From NCBI RefSeq assembly GCF_011075055.1, contig NC_058137.1, positions 28,877,463 to 28,941,462 of the forward strand: a DNA stretch of 64,000 bases, in the 5' to 3' direction. The first letter of the stretch is position 1. The number at the start of each line of letters is the position of its first letter. A model generated the notes under the pieces. That model worked only from the letters and a program-made list of their open reading frames with translations. It did not search any database and was not told the DNA's origin. Both the position numbers and the translations under genes were made by a program. Origin of the DNA: Mangifera indica. Lineage: Eukaryota; Streptophyta; Magnoliopsida; Sapindales; Anacardiaceae. Shown here piece by piece: positions 1 through 11,719 of the stretch.

Positions 1-252
1 GCAGGGATGGATTCAAGTCAAGCACTCAAGCTTGGTTGCTAGTTTGGCTTACGTAAGCTCAGGCGTAATGATAATGCACTATTAAGCTTGAGCTTGGGGT
101 TTGTCAAGCTCACAACCTTTTGTAAGTTCAATTTAAATCTATTAAAATAATATCGTTTTGATCGATATATATTAAAAAAATTATTCTTTTGATTGATTTT
201 AGTCTGATGCTGTAACCAAACTCAACTCTGACAATAACCAATCAAAATTTAC

Positions 253-518
253 CTCTGAGAGAGCCTCTGAATGAAAGGGAAATTCTGTGTAACATTCCAG
301 CGAGCAGACTGAGTGATAATCCAGTAGAAACTGAACAAAACCTCTGCAACAAGCATCCCAATCCAAGCCCATCTTCCTTCTTCTCCACCCCTCGGAATAT
401 GCAGAAACCTGTAAACTAACATCAAGCATATCCCCACAAAAACTGTTGCTGTAAAGACCCTGAAAGCAGCTCTTCCCTTCGCTTGCTTGGTCTCAAAAAG
501 AGGCTGCAGCTCAGCCAT
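253..518 (-). CDS. CSLE: Cellulose synthase-like protein E, first exon only (partial)
   Basis: CSLE proteins are multi-pass membrane glycosyltransferases (GT2 family) of the endomembrane system. This exon encodes the cytosolic N-terminus with the family signature LFETKQAKGRAAFR, then two hydrophobic segments (about residues 21-38 and 51-68) separated by GGEEGRWAWIG, and ends in the conserved RLSQR. The exon stops inside the last Arg codon at a clean donor (AG|GTAAAT, donor GT at 252-251), so the reading frame seen to 249 runs into the intron. The ATG at 518-516 matches the usual start just ahead of the LFET motif. Bases 1-252 look like intron. The catalytic domain would lie to the left of the window, so completeness cannot be judged. 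The stretch NFPFI before RLSQR differs from the basic, aromatic sequence I expect there. CSLG is the nearest alternative, but the LFETK and RLSQR motifs fit CSLE better. Confidence 0.85.
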
Positions 519-3251
519 CTCTCCAATCTAAATCTTCTTCCTTAGCTAGCTGGATATAAGCTAGCGAAGAAAAGTTTTAATGCAGACAAACAAATGAATT
601 TGTGCAATAGAAACTGATGTGTGTGCTGATTATTTTTTAAGTGCTGAACTTGAAGCACTTCTAAAAGGAAAGCCACACACTTGAGGATGGATTCTCCGGA
701 TGTGAGATCATTGTCATAGAGATGAGTAGGACAAGAAAGATCATTATAAATGGGGTAACAATAAGTTGGCATCAATATTTTATTTTGGTAATATTAACCA
801 ATAACTCAATCAGACAAAGATATGTCTTTTATTTATTTAATTATATATTTAAAATTATGTATATATAATATTATTTAATATAAAGCTCTTATTTGAATTA
901 TATTATCCTTTTATATCAATTGGGAGTTACCTTTTTTAACATAGTTGGCTTTATATTAATCACAAAAAATATAATAAAACTCCTGATTTAATAATTGTTT
1001 TATAGCATTTTATTAATTTATCAAAAGTTTAATTATAATATATTTTTAGAGAGCATCAAACTCATATATTTTTTATTATTTAAGTTACCCCATATTTATC
1101 ACTTAAGCTATCCCTTAGAGATAATAAAATATAAATATTTATAATATGATAAAATATTATTTTATTTTTATTTTAAAATTTTTTAATAATTGATAAAAAT
1201 TTATATTTGTATTTGTATATATAGTTAATATATAAAATATTATTATTATAAATAATATAAAGAATACTTTACATATAATTTTTTTATTAATCGATAAAAA
1301 TAAATAGATATATTATTATATAAATATTTCATTAAAGTATTAATACGCTTTATATATATATATTTCTTATTAATAATATGTTTTATTTGAAAATTTGAGA
1401 ATTTTTTATTGGTGGCATGTTTCCAAGGGAGACTTTCCAAATAATAAATTATACATGTCCGTTCTTTTAGGTCTCTACTTAAATTAGTTTTTTAATAGAA
1501 TAATCAAGATTTAAATTATTTTATTGGTATGACCAAATTTTTATAATTTTTTTATTAAAATATCAATTTTTTTATTTTTTATTAAAAACATTAAATTAAT
1601 AATTTCATTTTTAAAATATTATTACAATTATTTCTAATTGTTCATGATAATGAATTAAAATAAAATCAGATCTGGAGGAGGCGGTGGCGTCCATTGCTAA
1701 CCAACCCAGATTAGGAAAGATAATAATGTTGCTTCTTAAATGTTACAAAGGCACAGTACGACTATGACACACCAAGCTGGTTAATTGGATTTCGTTGTCA
1801 TCTTCTGTCTTCAGTATCATAATGAAAAATATCATTCTGCCTGCCACAGCCAATCTGTCCAAGTCCAACCCACATACCTAATTCTTTGATTTCCGTATAT
1901 GTATTCTTCAGAAAGTCCAAAATCTAGCTTAACTCATACTGATCACCACCATTGTACACATTTCAGGTGCTCAGCTTGTCGCTTGCATCCATGGCAATTA
2001 TATCATCTTTAACCTTTGCATGAATTGTATCTTGTTCTTCTTCTTTGTTGTTATTTTGCATCATTCTTAACTTTTTCAGGCCCGTCTTTGTAGTGGCTAT
2101 ATTTTTGTATAGGATTTGATTCAGTCTAAATTAAACATGAATAAAGTTTAGTTTGAGATTGATACGTTGAGATTTGAATTCAGTTTGAGAATAATTTATT
2201 TTAATTTAGTCCAAATTAGTTTGAACTTAAAGTTTTGAATCAATTTTTTTTATAAAAAATAAACTTAATCCAAACCTTGTTCATTCAATTTGAGATCGAA
2301 TTTAAGTTTGAGTAGATTAAATCGAATCCAACCCTCTTTTGTAAACTGTTTGCAAAGTTTTCTTTTTAATGTTTATTTGCTTCTTTGCGACAATGTAACT
2401 CATGTTGTCCTAAGAGGATAGCTTAAGTGATAGAGATTAAGACATTCAAAAAAGAGAATACTAGGTTAAAATTTATTAACGTCACATTAAGATTAAACTT
2501 TTAATTTAGATGAGGTAGTGTTATAATCATTAGACTTGTTATTTTTATTTATTCGATGAAATTGATTCAAACTTGATTAAATAAAAAATATAACTCTAAT
2601 TAAACTAAAAAATTATGATCAACTCTAATAAAATTTTCTTGCATAGAAAAAAAAATTTGTGAATTATATTCACTTGCCACAAGTATGGAATCGAAATATC
2701 TAAGTTTACCTCTTTGTCTTGGCAAATAAATTTAAATATTGTATAAACAAATGCTTTCTAAAATATTTATATCAAAGTATAAGACTTTGATGATAATTAT
2801 GAGATTAATCTCTTCATAATTTACTAATGATGATCGAGTTCCGCCTAAAAGAAGAGATCGGGCTTTGCCAATGGTTTAAATTGATGACCAAAAGTTTCAC
2901 GGTTATCAGCAAAAGTTAATCCACCTCCTTCACTTGGTGGCATAATCATAACAATTCAACACCTGCAAATTTGTCATGCTGATGTGGCAAATTGGTCTTT
3001 TACGTGTCACACATGCAACTAACTCCTTTTGCTATAGATTTCCATTATTGAGCTGTCAGGCTTTGCAGAGTTAGGGCCTAGCCCAAGCTCAAGCCCACCA
3101 TGGTCTTGTTGGTAAAAGCTCGTTAACGGTGGAAATTCCGCCATGAGAAATACAAAAACTATAAGTTGCAATTTTATATAAGCAATAGGAATGGAAAGCT
3201 ATCTCCAAATTGGTCCAAATTATTGTTCGAAAGGTTACTTCATCAGTCAAT
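519..3251. other. AT-rich intergenic region upstream of CSLE
   Basis: This stretch should hold the CSLE leader and promoter near 519-900. The rest is very AT-rich, with stop codons in all frames. Small open frames (for example 542-775 on the minus strand) have no recognisable domain. A less AT-rich patch at about 1670-2110 shows no coding signal I can support. No RNA gene or transposon ends were recognised. Confidence 0.5.
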
Positions 3252-4180
3252 TAAAACAAAGGCCAAAAGACTTATTCCCACATAAGGTGTAGTGAATTTC
3301 CAAATTCTTATTTTTAAACTTTTAAAAATTCAAACATCTACTCATAATTTAGAAAATTAACATTTATCTTTCAAAATTAAGTTAAGATTAAAGATAAAAT
3401 TATTATCTAATAATAATATTTAAAGTTTATAACATTTTACCCCTTTAATTTGAAAAATTAATAATTTCTCTAAAAATTAAGTTTTAAAAGGTGACACTTT
3501 CCCCCCTACCTAGGGTTTTCAATTTCTTCGATGAATTTTCGACCAACAATGGTCGATCTCTCTCCCTCCGGTGCTCAATATTAGAATGACGATGTCTGTA
3601 TTCAATAGAATCTAGACAAAATTTAGATGAAGAGTTGAAACTCTTCATCGTTCAAAAGAAATCGGTTTCATTTGGAGGATGACGAGGGTCCAGATAAGGA
3701 GATCAATCTCTTTTGAATCATCATCGTCTTACAGATGAAGTCGACTTCGTCTAAACAACAAAGATTAAGACGAAGAATTTTGACTCTTTATTTAGATTTC
3801 ATCTAAATTCTGTTTAATCTAGAAGTCGTCAATCCAATATTGAGCACCAAAGGGAGAGACGACATTGGGAAGGAGAGAGATTGGCCATCATTAGCCGAAA
3901 ATTTGTTGATAAAATTGGAAAACCTAGGTAGGGGGAAATATCACTTTTTAAAACTTAATTTTAGGAAAAATTATTAGTTTTTCAAATTAATAGGGTAAAA
4001 TGATATAAACATTAAATATTATTATTAAATAATGATTTTGCCCTTAATCTTAACTTAATTTTAGAGAGTGGGTGTTAGTTTTCCAAATCATGGGTGAATG
4101 TTTAAATTTTTTAAAGTTGAAAGGTGGGAAGAAAGTTCACTATACCTTGGGTGGGACAAGGTCCTTTGGCCTAAAACAAA
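3252..4180. mobile_element. Mutator-like foldback MITE, 911 bp, with 9-bp target duplication
   Basis: The element runs 3261-4171. It starts GGCCAAAAGACTTATTCCCA and its right end, read on the other strand, starts GGCCAAAGGACCTTGTCCCA. The inverted repeat continues inward for roughly 300 bp per side (the arms can be paired from about 3261-3550 and 3890-4171). It is flanked by an exact direct repeat TAAAACAAA at 3252-3260 and 4172-4180. Long inverted repeats with a 9-bp target duplication are the hallmark of Mutator-like elements. There is no transposase frame, so it is non-autonomous. The centre (about 3550-3890) has repeated GATGAAG/CTTCATC stem-like segments. A related element lies at 58378-59083. 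Confidence 0.88.
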
Positions 4181-4301
4181 TAACATATTAAAGAACACGT
4201 CATTTATGCCGAGACTTGTTCTTTTCCGTGTTTTTGAAAAGATAGTTTCTTACCTACCGTTTTTTATTGACCTGTAACACGAGAATATCTATTTAGTTTA
4301 G

Positions 4302-4340
<39 letters not shown>

Positions 4341-6430
4341 GTTTTTTTATTATACAAATATAATTATTTTAAAGTTAATTTTATCTTTAAAAGAATAAAA
4401 TTATAAAATTTAAGATTGATCAAATAATTAGTCAGATGGATTGACCGATCGATCGACAAATCACCTAATCAACTAATTTTTTAAAATAAATTAGTTGACT
4501 GAAGGTTTAGTCAGTCAACAACCACTTAACCAACTTTCTCATTGTCAAAGTTATTAATGATTTCTATATTTTCATCTCATATTTTTACCTTAATTGGATG
4601 AGTAAATGAATTTTATGTTTTGATTAAATAAGTCTCAATTGAATGAGTACAAAATTTAAAAATATTTTAAATATTTTATGTTTTAAGTTATATATGTATA
4701 ATAAAAAAAATTACTATATATGTATATAAAAAAATATTATTTTAATCAATATTCCCTATAATACTGTAAACGTCATTTTTGAATCACAAATAAAACGATT
4801 TTTTTTTTTATTCTATGAACTAAATACTTTTTTTTTATAACTAAGTAAATAAGAAACTTTATATTAGGGTAATGCTCTATTATTTTATAATGGATATCAA
4901 ATGTATCCAACTTATTACTGATTATAAGCGTTTCATTGTATGGAAAGGTAGGCCTCATAGAATAATAATACAACACTATCATAACGCAAAAGTGACCTTG
5001 AAATTTAGGTGTTACAATTATTTTATAGGGCTATGAATTTCTATAAGAATAATTGAATAAAAACTTTATATTATAATATAAAAGGAGAAAGAAGTGGGAT
5101 CCATCGACAGTCAATCAAGAATATCCAAACCCCACATCAACATTACTACTTTTCTGGCTTCCATTGTCTATGTTGGAAAACTTTCACATTGGTCCCTAAG
5201 GTCTTGCTTTATTAACATTGAGTCTAGTAGAATTTCTAGGAAGTCTGATCAGGAGTTAGTGGCATTAACGGTTCTGAGTAAGGCAAAAATTATTTTGACC
5301 TTTAAATAACATTGAATTACGGTTGAACTAGACGCATTACGTCAGATTACAGTTAAATCGTCAGTTCAATATTGTCATTTGCCTGTCCACAGTATCTATG
5401 AATCCAAGGAACTTCAATTACAAAACGCCTCGTAAGGATAGGGTTACTAAGCCAAACCTCAGGGATTACCCTGTAATTTTACTTTGTTTTGACATAAGAA
5501 AAAGATGCAAACAAAGTATTTGTTACCTTTATTCATTATTGGTCATTTTCACCTTCCCCTCTCACTCGTTTTCTTGTCCTGGCCGGTGCCATTTTTGTTC
5601 GCCTCTCTCTTCAAATTCAAAAGTCTTTCTAAGCAACTCTTTGTTGTACCTTTTGGACATAATTCTTTTAAACTCAAATTTAAAAACTCGTAACCTATTG
5701 GACTCCTAAATAATCTGAATTTCATTTTTTTAATACAACTTCCTTTTGCATAACAGGTGAATTGGAAACGGGATAGATAATTCATGCTTGAGTTTTAGAT
5801 AGATTTGAAAGAGTTAAATTTCACTTGAAATTTTAACTTGAGAGTTTACTAATAATTTTTTATTAGGTTTTTTTTTAACTATTATTCTTATTATTTTTCT
5901 TCGGTTATTTATCTTTTTTATTAATATTTATTAATCAAAATTTGAATTTGAATTTGAATTTGAAGTTTTAGATTTAAGTTAAATTCATATTAATTCTTGT
6001 TTGAGCATGATTTAATATTTATTAGTCAAAGATATAAAAGATTTTAAAAGATTTTCACGTGTATTGTATATTTAATTTATGCATTATGATAATATATTAT
6101 TATATAATTTAATATTAATTTTTTAAAATATAAAATTACTCTATTATTTAATGATTAGTTATATTAATAATAAGATTATTTTTATAAATTATTAATATAA
6201 ATTTATACATAAATAATAATATATTATAATATAATTAAATAATTTTAATTTAAAATTAACAATAATCAATTATATGATCTCATATATAAATTTATACTAA
6301 TTATTTATAAATATAGATCCACTTGGGTCAATCTAAATAATTTTATTGTTATCTTTTGATTGACTGGTTAACACATAATAATCAATAATCATTTATAATA
6401 AAATTTGAATTGAAAATTATGATAGATAAG
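4181..6430. other. AT-rich intergenic region
   Basis: Very AT-rich DNA with a (TA)n tract at 4306-4335. Short frames at 4773-4982 and 5094-5785 have no recognisable domain and overlap one another on both strands. The slightly GC-richer patch at 5090-5760 could be transcribed, but I see no splice or coding pattern. The last few hundred bases would contain the promoter of the WEB-family gene. Confidence 0.5.
4306..4335. repeat. (TA)n microsatellite
   Basis: Fifteen uninterrupted TA units lie in AT-rich intergenic DNA. Length polymorphism is likely; no function is inferred. Confidence 0.9.
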
Positions 6431-6549
6431 CATTCTTTTACCGAAATTACCCTTTAAAAGTTTTATCTTTGAAATTCAACTCTTCTCTTCCCAAGAGAGT
6501 ACAACTCGAGATTGTCACATCTTTCTCTCTTGGAAACACTATTCAAATA

Positions 6550-6551
<2 letters not shown>

Positions 6552-6584
<33 letters not shown>
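6552..6584 (+). repeat. (CT)n microsatellite in the likely 5' leader of the WEB-family gene
   Basis: About sixteen CT units lie ahead of the coding start of the WEB-family gene. CT/GA tracts are common in plant core promoters and 5' leaders. A donor-like site at 6981-6982 (AAAG|GTATG) and an acceptor near 8225-8229 (TTTCAGCAG) suggest that a leader exon, about 6450-6980, is spliced to the coding exon. If transcription starts upstream of 6469, the leader carries a 115-codon upstream frame (6469-6816). Confidence 0.6.
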
Positions 6585-6586
<2 letters not shown>

Positions 6587-7941
6587 ACTCATTTGCTGGC
6601 ATAGAATTTGTCTGCGACCGCATCCATTTTTCAAACTTTCTCTCTGTAAATTACAGTCGTTTCAACGGCTGGAGAAGGGAAAAAAAAGTCACTTGGTCTC
6701 GCCTCAGAAAAATTTCCTGGAAAACAGCTTCAGCTTTCCTGTGCGAGAAAATTTCGGCTTCGTCGAAATTTTTTAACAGCTGGAGAAATCCTTGGTGGGT
6801 TATTTTCTTTGAGTGAAAAGATTAAAAGGGTATCTTTTTTTTTTTTGGAAGAAAAGCATGAAGATCACGGGCCTGTTTGAGCTTGTAAAGACTGGTGCTT
6901 TATTATAAGTGGCTTTCTGGCTTTTGACTTTTGATGATTTCTAGGTTTACGTGATTAGGGTTTTGTGGATAGACGATTAAAGGTATGTTCTTTGTTCTTT
7001 TTATGTTTTCAAGTTTGTCTCTTTTAACTTTGCTTAGTTTTGTTTTTGTTGTTTTGGTTTTGATTTTCATTTTTTTTTATGTGACATGTCTTTTTTGTTG
7101 CTGTCTAGAAGTATTATTGATATTCTTGGAGCTTAGGTTAAGAATCATTCAAACAGTGAATTTATTGGCCAGCTGTTAGTTAAGTTTGAGAAGGGGGGAA
7201 TGACATGTTAACTTGACATTTGTTATACTGGCTTATTATGGAGTGCGTGGGAAATCACCAATTTTAGGAGCTTGTGAAAGATTCTTGAGGACGCATCTCT
7301 CTCAAACTAGACTGGGGCTTCTTGAAGCGAATAGGTTTGTGGCTGAGGTGGTGATTGCCGTGGAATTCTTTGATTATGGTTGATTTGGCTAACTTCTGAT
7401 TCTATAATCTTACCGTAGGGGAGCCTAACGTCCTGTTAAGAGATCTTAGGAAAGGTGCATGGAAAGCAATCTGTTTTAAGTAGTACTCAGATCTTTGGGT
7501 ATTGTTTAGTCTGTATCTTTTGGTCGTTTAATGCAAAATATTTAGGAGTTAAATGTATTTGCGGTGATAGTTTATCACTTTGATTAACTTTTCAAGGTTT
7601 ATCAGTTAAGGAAGTCTGGCCTATGGTTTGATGCGTTTGTTAACTGCTGGAATTGTTGATCTTTAGCAGCTTATATGGTCTGATAACACAAAGGATGATT
7701 TAAATTTTCTTCCATGTACTGTTTTTACCTTTTTCTTTCTGCTTCAGTGGAGGAAATGCGAAATAGGTTTGGAAAAAGAATATGGTTATAATTTGGCAAT
7801 GTTCATTTGTTCCTTTTGTGTTCTGATTAATGCCACAACTGTGGATGAGTCTTTAGGCCTTACACCTTCTACCATTTGAGCGTCTACAGTAATTTCCTCT
7901 TGGGTTGTGTGCTATCATTCAGAAATTTAAAATGAGTGATT

Positions 7942-8084
7942 CTATGTGCACTTATAATGGATGACAATGATGATATTTTATCATGTGATTGAGTGTTACA
8001 TTATTATTAATTCAAAATCACCCAATCACGTAGTGATACATCATCATTGATACTAAAATTGATATTCGTTATAAGTACACATAG
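7942..8084. mobile_element. Small foldback MITE in the leader intron of the WEB-family gene
   Basis: The left end CTATGTGCACTTATAATGGA pairs with the right end, which read on the other strand is CTATGTGTACTTATAACGAA. Pairing continues inward through the GATGATG and ATCACGTGATTG-like blocks to a short AT loop near 8000. The element is about 143 bp and non-coding. I could not define a convincing target duplication, so the superfamily is unassigned. It sits wholly inside the predicted 5' leader intron and should be removed by splicing. Confidence 0.6.
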
Positions 8085-8264
8085 TTTTATTGGTTTATAA
8101 TAGTAATGATATTCTAGTTGCGATGCCTGCTTGCTGTGTATGTCCAATGTGTTGAGAATTTTGGCTGATCATAAATTTTATGTCTTCTTGATGTGATTTT
8201 AAATAATCTTTTTGATTGTTTTCAGCAGTTGGCTTCTAGGAAATAATACAAACAATAAAATATA

Positions 8265-10685
8265 ATGGTAGCGAAAGGACGTCAAAATAATACAGACTCA
8301 GCTAAGGTTGAGGTAGGTGAGATAGACACCAGTGCACCATTTCAATCTGTTAAAGATGCAGTAACTCTTTTTGGTGAGGGTGCTTTCTCAGGGGAAAAAC
8401 CTTCCATAAAGAAGGCAAAACCTCTTTCTGCAGAGGTACTCGTTTTTCTCGTCTTTTACATCTTGCAATAATTTACAACAGTGCAATGCCAATTCCCATG
8501 GATCAATTTTAGTGTATCATTGTTAACACTGGTGCCAGCTTTCTCAGCTTAGAATGGTTCTTTAGTGTGTATTATTAAAGAAATAGTTATTAAGCCTGCA
8601 CAGATTTCTGAGTGTTACAAACTAAAGTAAACTTAGAAACAAAAGGCATCCTAATTTTACATACATTATGATAGTATTATTATGCTTAAAATTAATGCTC
8701 ATTAAGCATCAAAGCTAGCTGCTGCTTTTTTTTTTTTTTCCATTTAATTAACTAATAAATGTCTTGATCATAAATATTTCTTCTCTTGTATTTTCTCAAA
8801 AGTGTTTACTTGCTCTATTGGCGGTCATATGGTGATAGATATAAGATATTTAGCTTCATATCAGTTTGAAGTACTGTTTATAATTTTGCTGTTCTATTGG
8901 CAGAGTATATTGGCCAAGGAGGCACAACTTCACTTGGCCCAGAAAGAGCTGAACAAGTTAAAGGACCAGCTGAAAAATGCCGAAACTACCAAGGCCCAAG
9001 CACTTGTTGAGCTTGAAAAAGCTAAAGGAACAGTTGATGATCTCAACAACAAACTCAAAGTCCTTAAAGAATCCAAGGGTTCAGCAATTAAGGAAACAGA
9101 AGCTGCTAAGAATCAAGCAAAGCAGATTGAGGAATCAAACAGTGGCAATTCTGTGGGATCTGAAGGTGATAGGGAACAAGACCTAGAAACTGCAAGGGAA
9201 AAGTATATGACTGTGGTTAATGAACTGGATGGTGCAAAGCAAGAATTGAGGAATATTCGTCAGGACTGTGATGCAACCTTGGAAGCAAAAGTCACTGCCT
9301 TTAATCTAGCAGCTGAAGCTGAAAATGCTGCCAAAGCAAACATGGAGAGAGTTAGTGAACTCTCCAAGGAAATCTCTGCTGTGCAGGAATCAATTGGGCA
9401 AGTGAAGCTTGCAACCATGCAAGCACAGCAAGAGCAAGCAAAAGTATTTACTGACAAGGATGTTCTGAAGCAGTCATATAAAGTAACTTTGGAAGAGTCA
9501 GCCAAGAAACTGAATTCTTTGAAGAATCAATTTGATCCTGAACTCACCAAGAGTCTTGAAACACAATTGACTGAAACAATGAACGAGGTTGCAGCTCTGC
9601 AGAAGCAGATGGAAAATGCAAAGGCTTCAGATTTAGATTCTGTGAGAACTGTTACTTCGGAGTTGGATGATGCAAAGGGGTCTCTGCAGAAAGTAGCGGA
9701 AGAGGAAAGCTCATTGCGAAGCTTGGTGGAGTCTCTTAAGCAAGAGCTTGAGAATGTGAAGAAAGAGCATACTGAACTGAAGGAGAAGGAAACTGAAACA
9801 GAATCTCTTGCTGGGAACCTTCATGTCAAACTCCGTAAAAGTAAGTCTGAGCTTGAAGCATGCCTTGCTGAGGAATCTAAAGTAAGAGGTGCTTCTGAAG
9901 AAATGATCTCAACGCTTAAACAGTTATCCTTGGAAACAGAAAATGCAAAACAAGAAGCTGAAGATATGAAGAATAAAGCTAAGGAGTTGAGGGATGAAGC
10001 TGAAGCTGCCAAGATTGCTCTGGAAGAAGCAGAAAAGAAGCTGAAAGCTGCTTTGGAAGAAGCTGAAGAAGCCAAAGACGCAGAGGCAATGGCCCTTGAT
10101 CAGATTAAGACCTTGTCTGAGAGAGCTAATGCTGCACGAGCATCAACTTCTGAGTCTGGTGCTAAAATAACTATCTCTAGGGAAGAATTTGAGTCACTGA
10201 GCCGTAAAGTTGAGGAGTCTGACACATTGGCAGAAATGAAAGTGGCAGCTGCCATGGCCCAGGTGGAAGCTGTGAAGGCTAGTGAAAATGAGGCCCTGAA
10301 GAAGTTGGAGGCAACTCAGAAGGAGATTGAGGACATGAAGGCTGCCACTGAAGATGCTTTAAAGAGGGCACAGATGGCTGAAGCAGCCAAGAGGGCAGTT
10401 GAGGGAGAGCTTCGGAGGTGGCGTGAACGGGAACAAAAGAAGGCAGCTGAAGCTGCAGCTCGGATTCTTGCAGAAACAGAGATGTCATCACAGACATCTC
10501 CACATCACTATCTTGTTCAAAAGCAGAATTCATCAGAAAAATTTATGGAGGTTCGGAAGTTGGAAAAGGAGAAGACATCTCTGTCGAAAAAAGCACTCAT
10601 GCCTAATATCAGCTTCTTTAATCGGAAAAAGAACCAAATCGAAGGCGGGTCACCATCTTATCTGCCTGGTGAAAATCCTATATGA
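8265..10685 (+). CDS. TREPH1: WEB-family coiled-coil protein, At5g55860/TREPH1-like
   Basis: There are two coding exons: 8265-8435 (57 codons, donor GAG|GTACTC) and 8904-10685 (acceptor GGCAG), joined in phase 0, giving 650 residues. The Arabidopsis protein is of nearly equal length. The N-terminus carries the family signature (IDTSAPFQSVKDAVTLFGEG). Residues about 62-590 are an almost unbroken, Glu/Lys/Ala-rich heptad coiled coil. The tail contains ISREEFESLSRKVEES, ELRRWRERE and a basic end with ISFFNRKK. No catalytic domain or membrane segment is present. Known relatives (WEB1/PMI2 and TREPH1) act in chloroplast movement signalling or touch responses as cytoplasmic scaffold or phosphoproteins. 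The role here is inferred from that family. The open frame running from 8802 includes intron sequence and is not the real start. The leader appears to be spliced (about 6981 to 8229). Confidence 0.93.
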
Positions 10686-11719
10686 CATTTGTGTTTGCCA
10701 GACCTTTGTGTGATTATGAATGGTTCAGGAAAAACATTTTTAAGCCCTTGGTTGTGTGTACATGTAAGACTAGTGGAACCAAATTTCTGTTGTTTAGTCT
10801 GTTTGAGAGAGAAAGACAAATGCCATAAGGTGAGATTAGAAGCAATTTCCTGAAAGAGTTGATCTTTCACTGCTTAGCTCACTTGAATCTGATCTTTTTT
10901 TGTAATATTATGGAAGTGTGACCTTGTATATGGATATTAGGTTTATGATTGAAAAAAATTTGCCCCATTGATAAGCTTTGTTATTGCTTTACGTTTTTTG
11001 GCAGATTCCTTGAAATCTTCTCCGAAGCAGTATAAATTTTTCCTTTTGGTGGCAAAGGTGGTAAGTTGATGTGTTCATTGGAAAAGCCTCCTCCCTAGTA
11101 GTACCATTTGAAAACATCTAGCTATAGTTTCCATTTTTTAATCGCTTGACTGTTCTTGCTGTTTATATGAAGTTTCATAACGTAGACCACAGAACCAGGG
11201 TAAAGATATCTAAAAAGATCAGAGATTGATTCAAGATCTCTATCATTTATTATTTGTATTCTTTTATTTCCATAATCTTCTATAATGTGGAAGATGTAAT
11301 ACTGTAAATATGATATCTTGAAAATTTTTATTTTATTATAATTATATTTTTATTTATTAATTTTTTTAAAATAATTATATTAAAATATTTAATTAAAATA
11401 ATATATTAATATTATTTTTAATAAATATAATAATTATTTATATTGATCAAATTTTATTTATATAATAATAAAATGTTGTTCAAATTAAATGCCTTGAATT
11501 ACTTGGTTTTCATTCATCTCCATCAAGAAAGACGTCCCCGTTGTGCCACGTGTCCCTCCAAACGAAGCGGAAACTCAACAGCAAAACCAGGTAGACCGAA
11601 GTCTCATTCTCATGTTCAACACAAAAGCATTTTTACTTCACTTACCTATGCCACTGAAACTCAGTCCAAAACTCGCTCTTTAACTTTCTAATTCGCTTAA
11701 TCTCTGTGGCTCACCCACA
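10686..11719. other. 3' end of the WEB-family gene and promoter of the next gene
   Basis: The first 250-300 bases are the probable 3' untranslated region of the WEB gene (T-rich, with AATATTATGG-like signals near 10900). 11270-11460 is very AT-rich. 11500-11719 is the GC-richer leader and promoter of the sucrase/ferredoxin-like gene. No independent gene is seen. Confidence 0.55.

Noticed and set aside
542..775. 77-codon minus-strand frame upstream of CSLE
   Set aside because: No domain, lies in the probable CSLE promoter and leader, and has no splice or coding pattern.
2401..2530. Possible SINE-like block (GATAGCTTAAGTGATAGAG ... )
   Set aside because: No convincing pol III boxes, tail or target duplication could be defined.
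5094..5785. Overlapping frames on both strands (71 to 103 codons)
   Set aside because: Mutually overlapping, low complexity and no recognised family; consistent with chance in a slightly GC-richer patch.
8802..8903. Upstream extension of the WEB frame (MFTCSIGGHMV...)
   Set aside because: It is intron: a good acceptor at 8902-8903 and the separate first exon 8265-8435 restore the family N-terminus.
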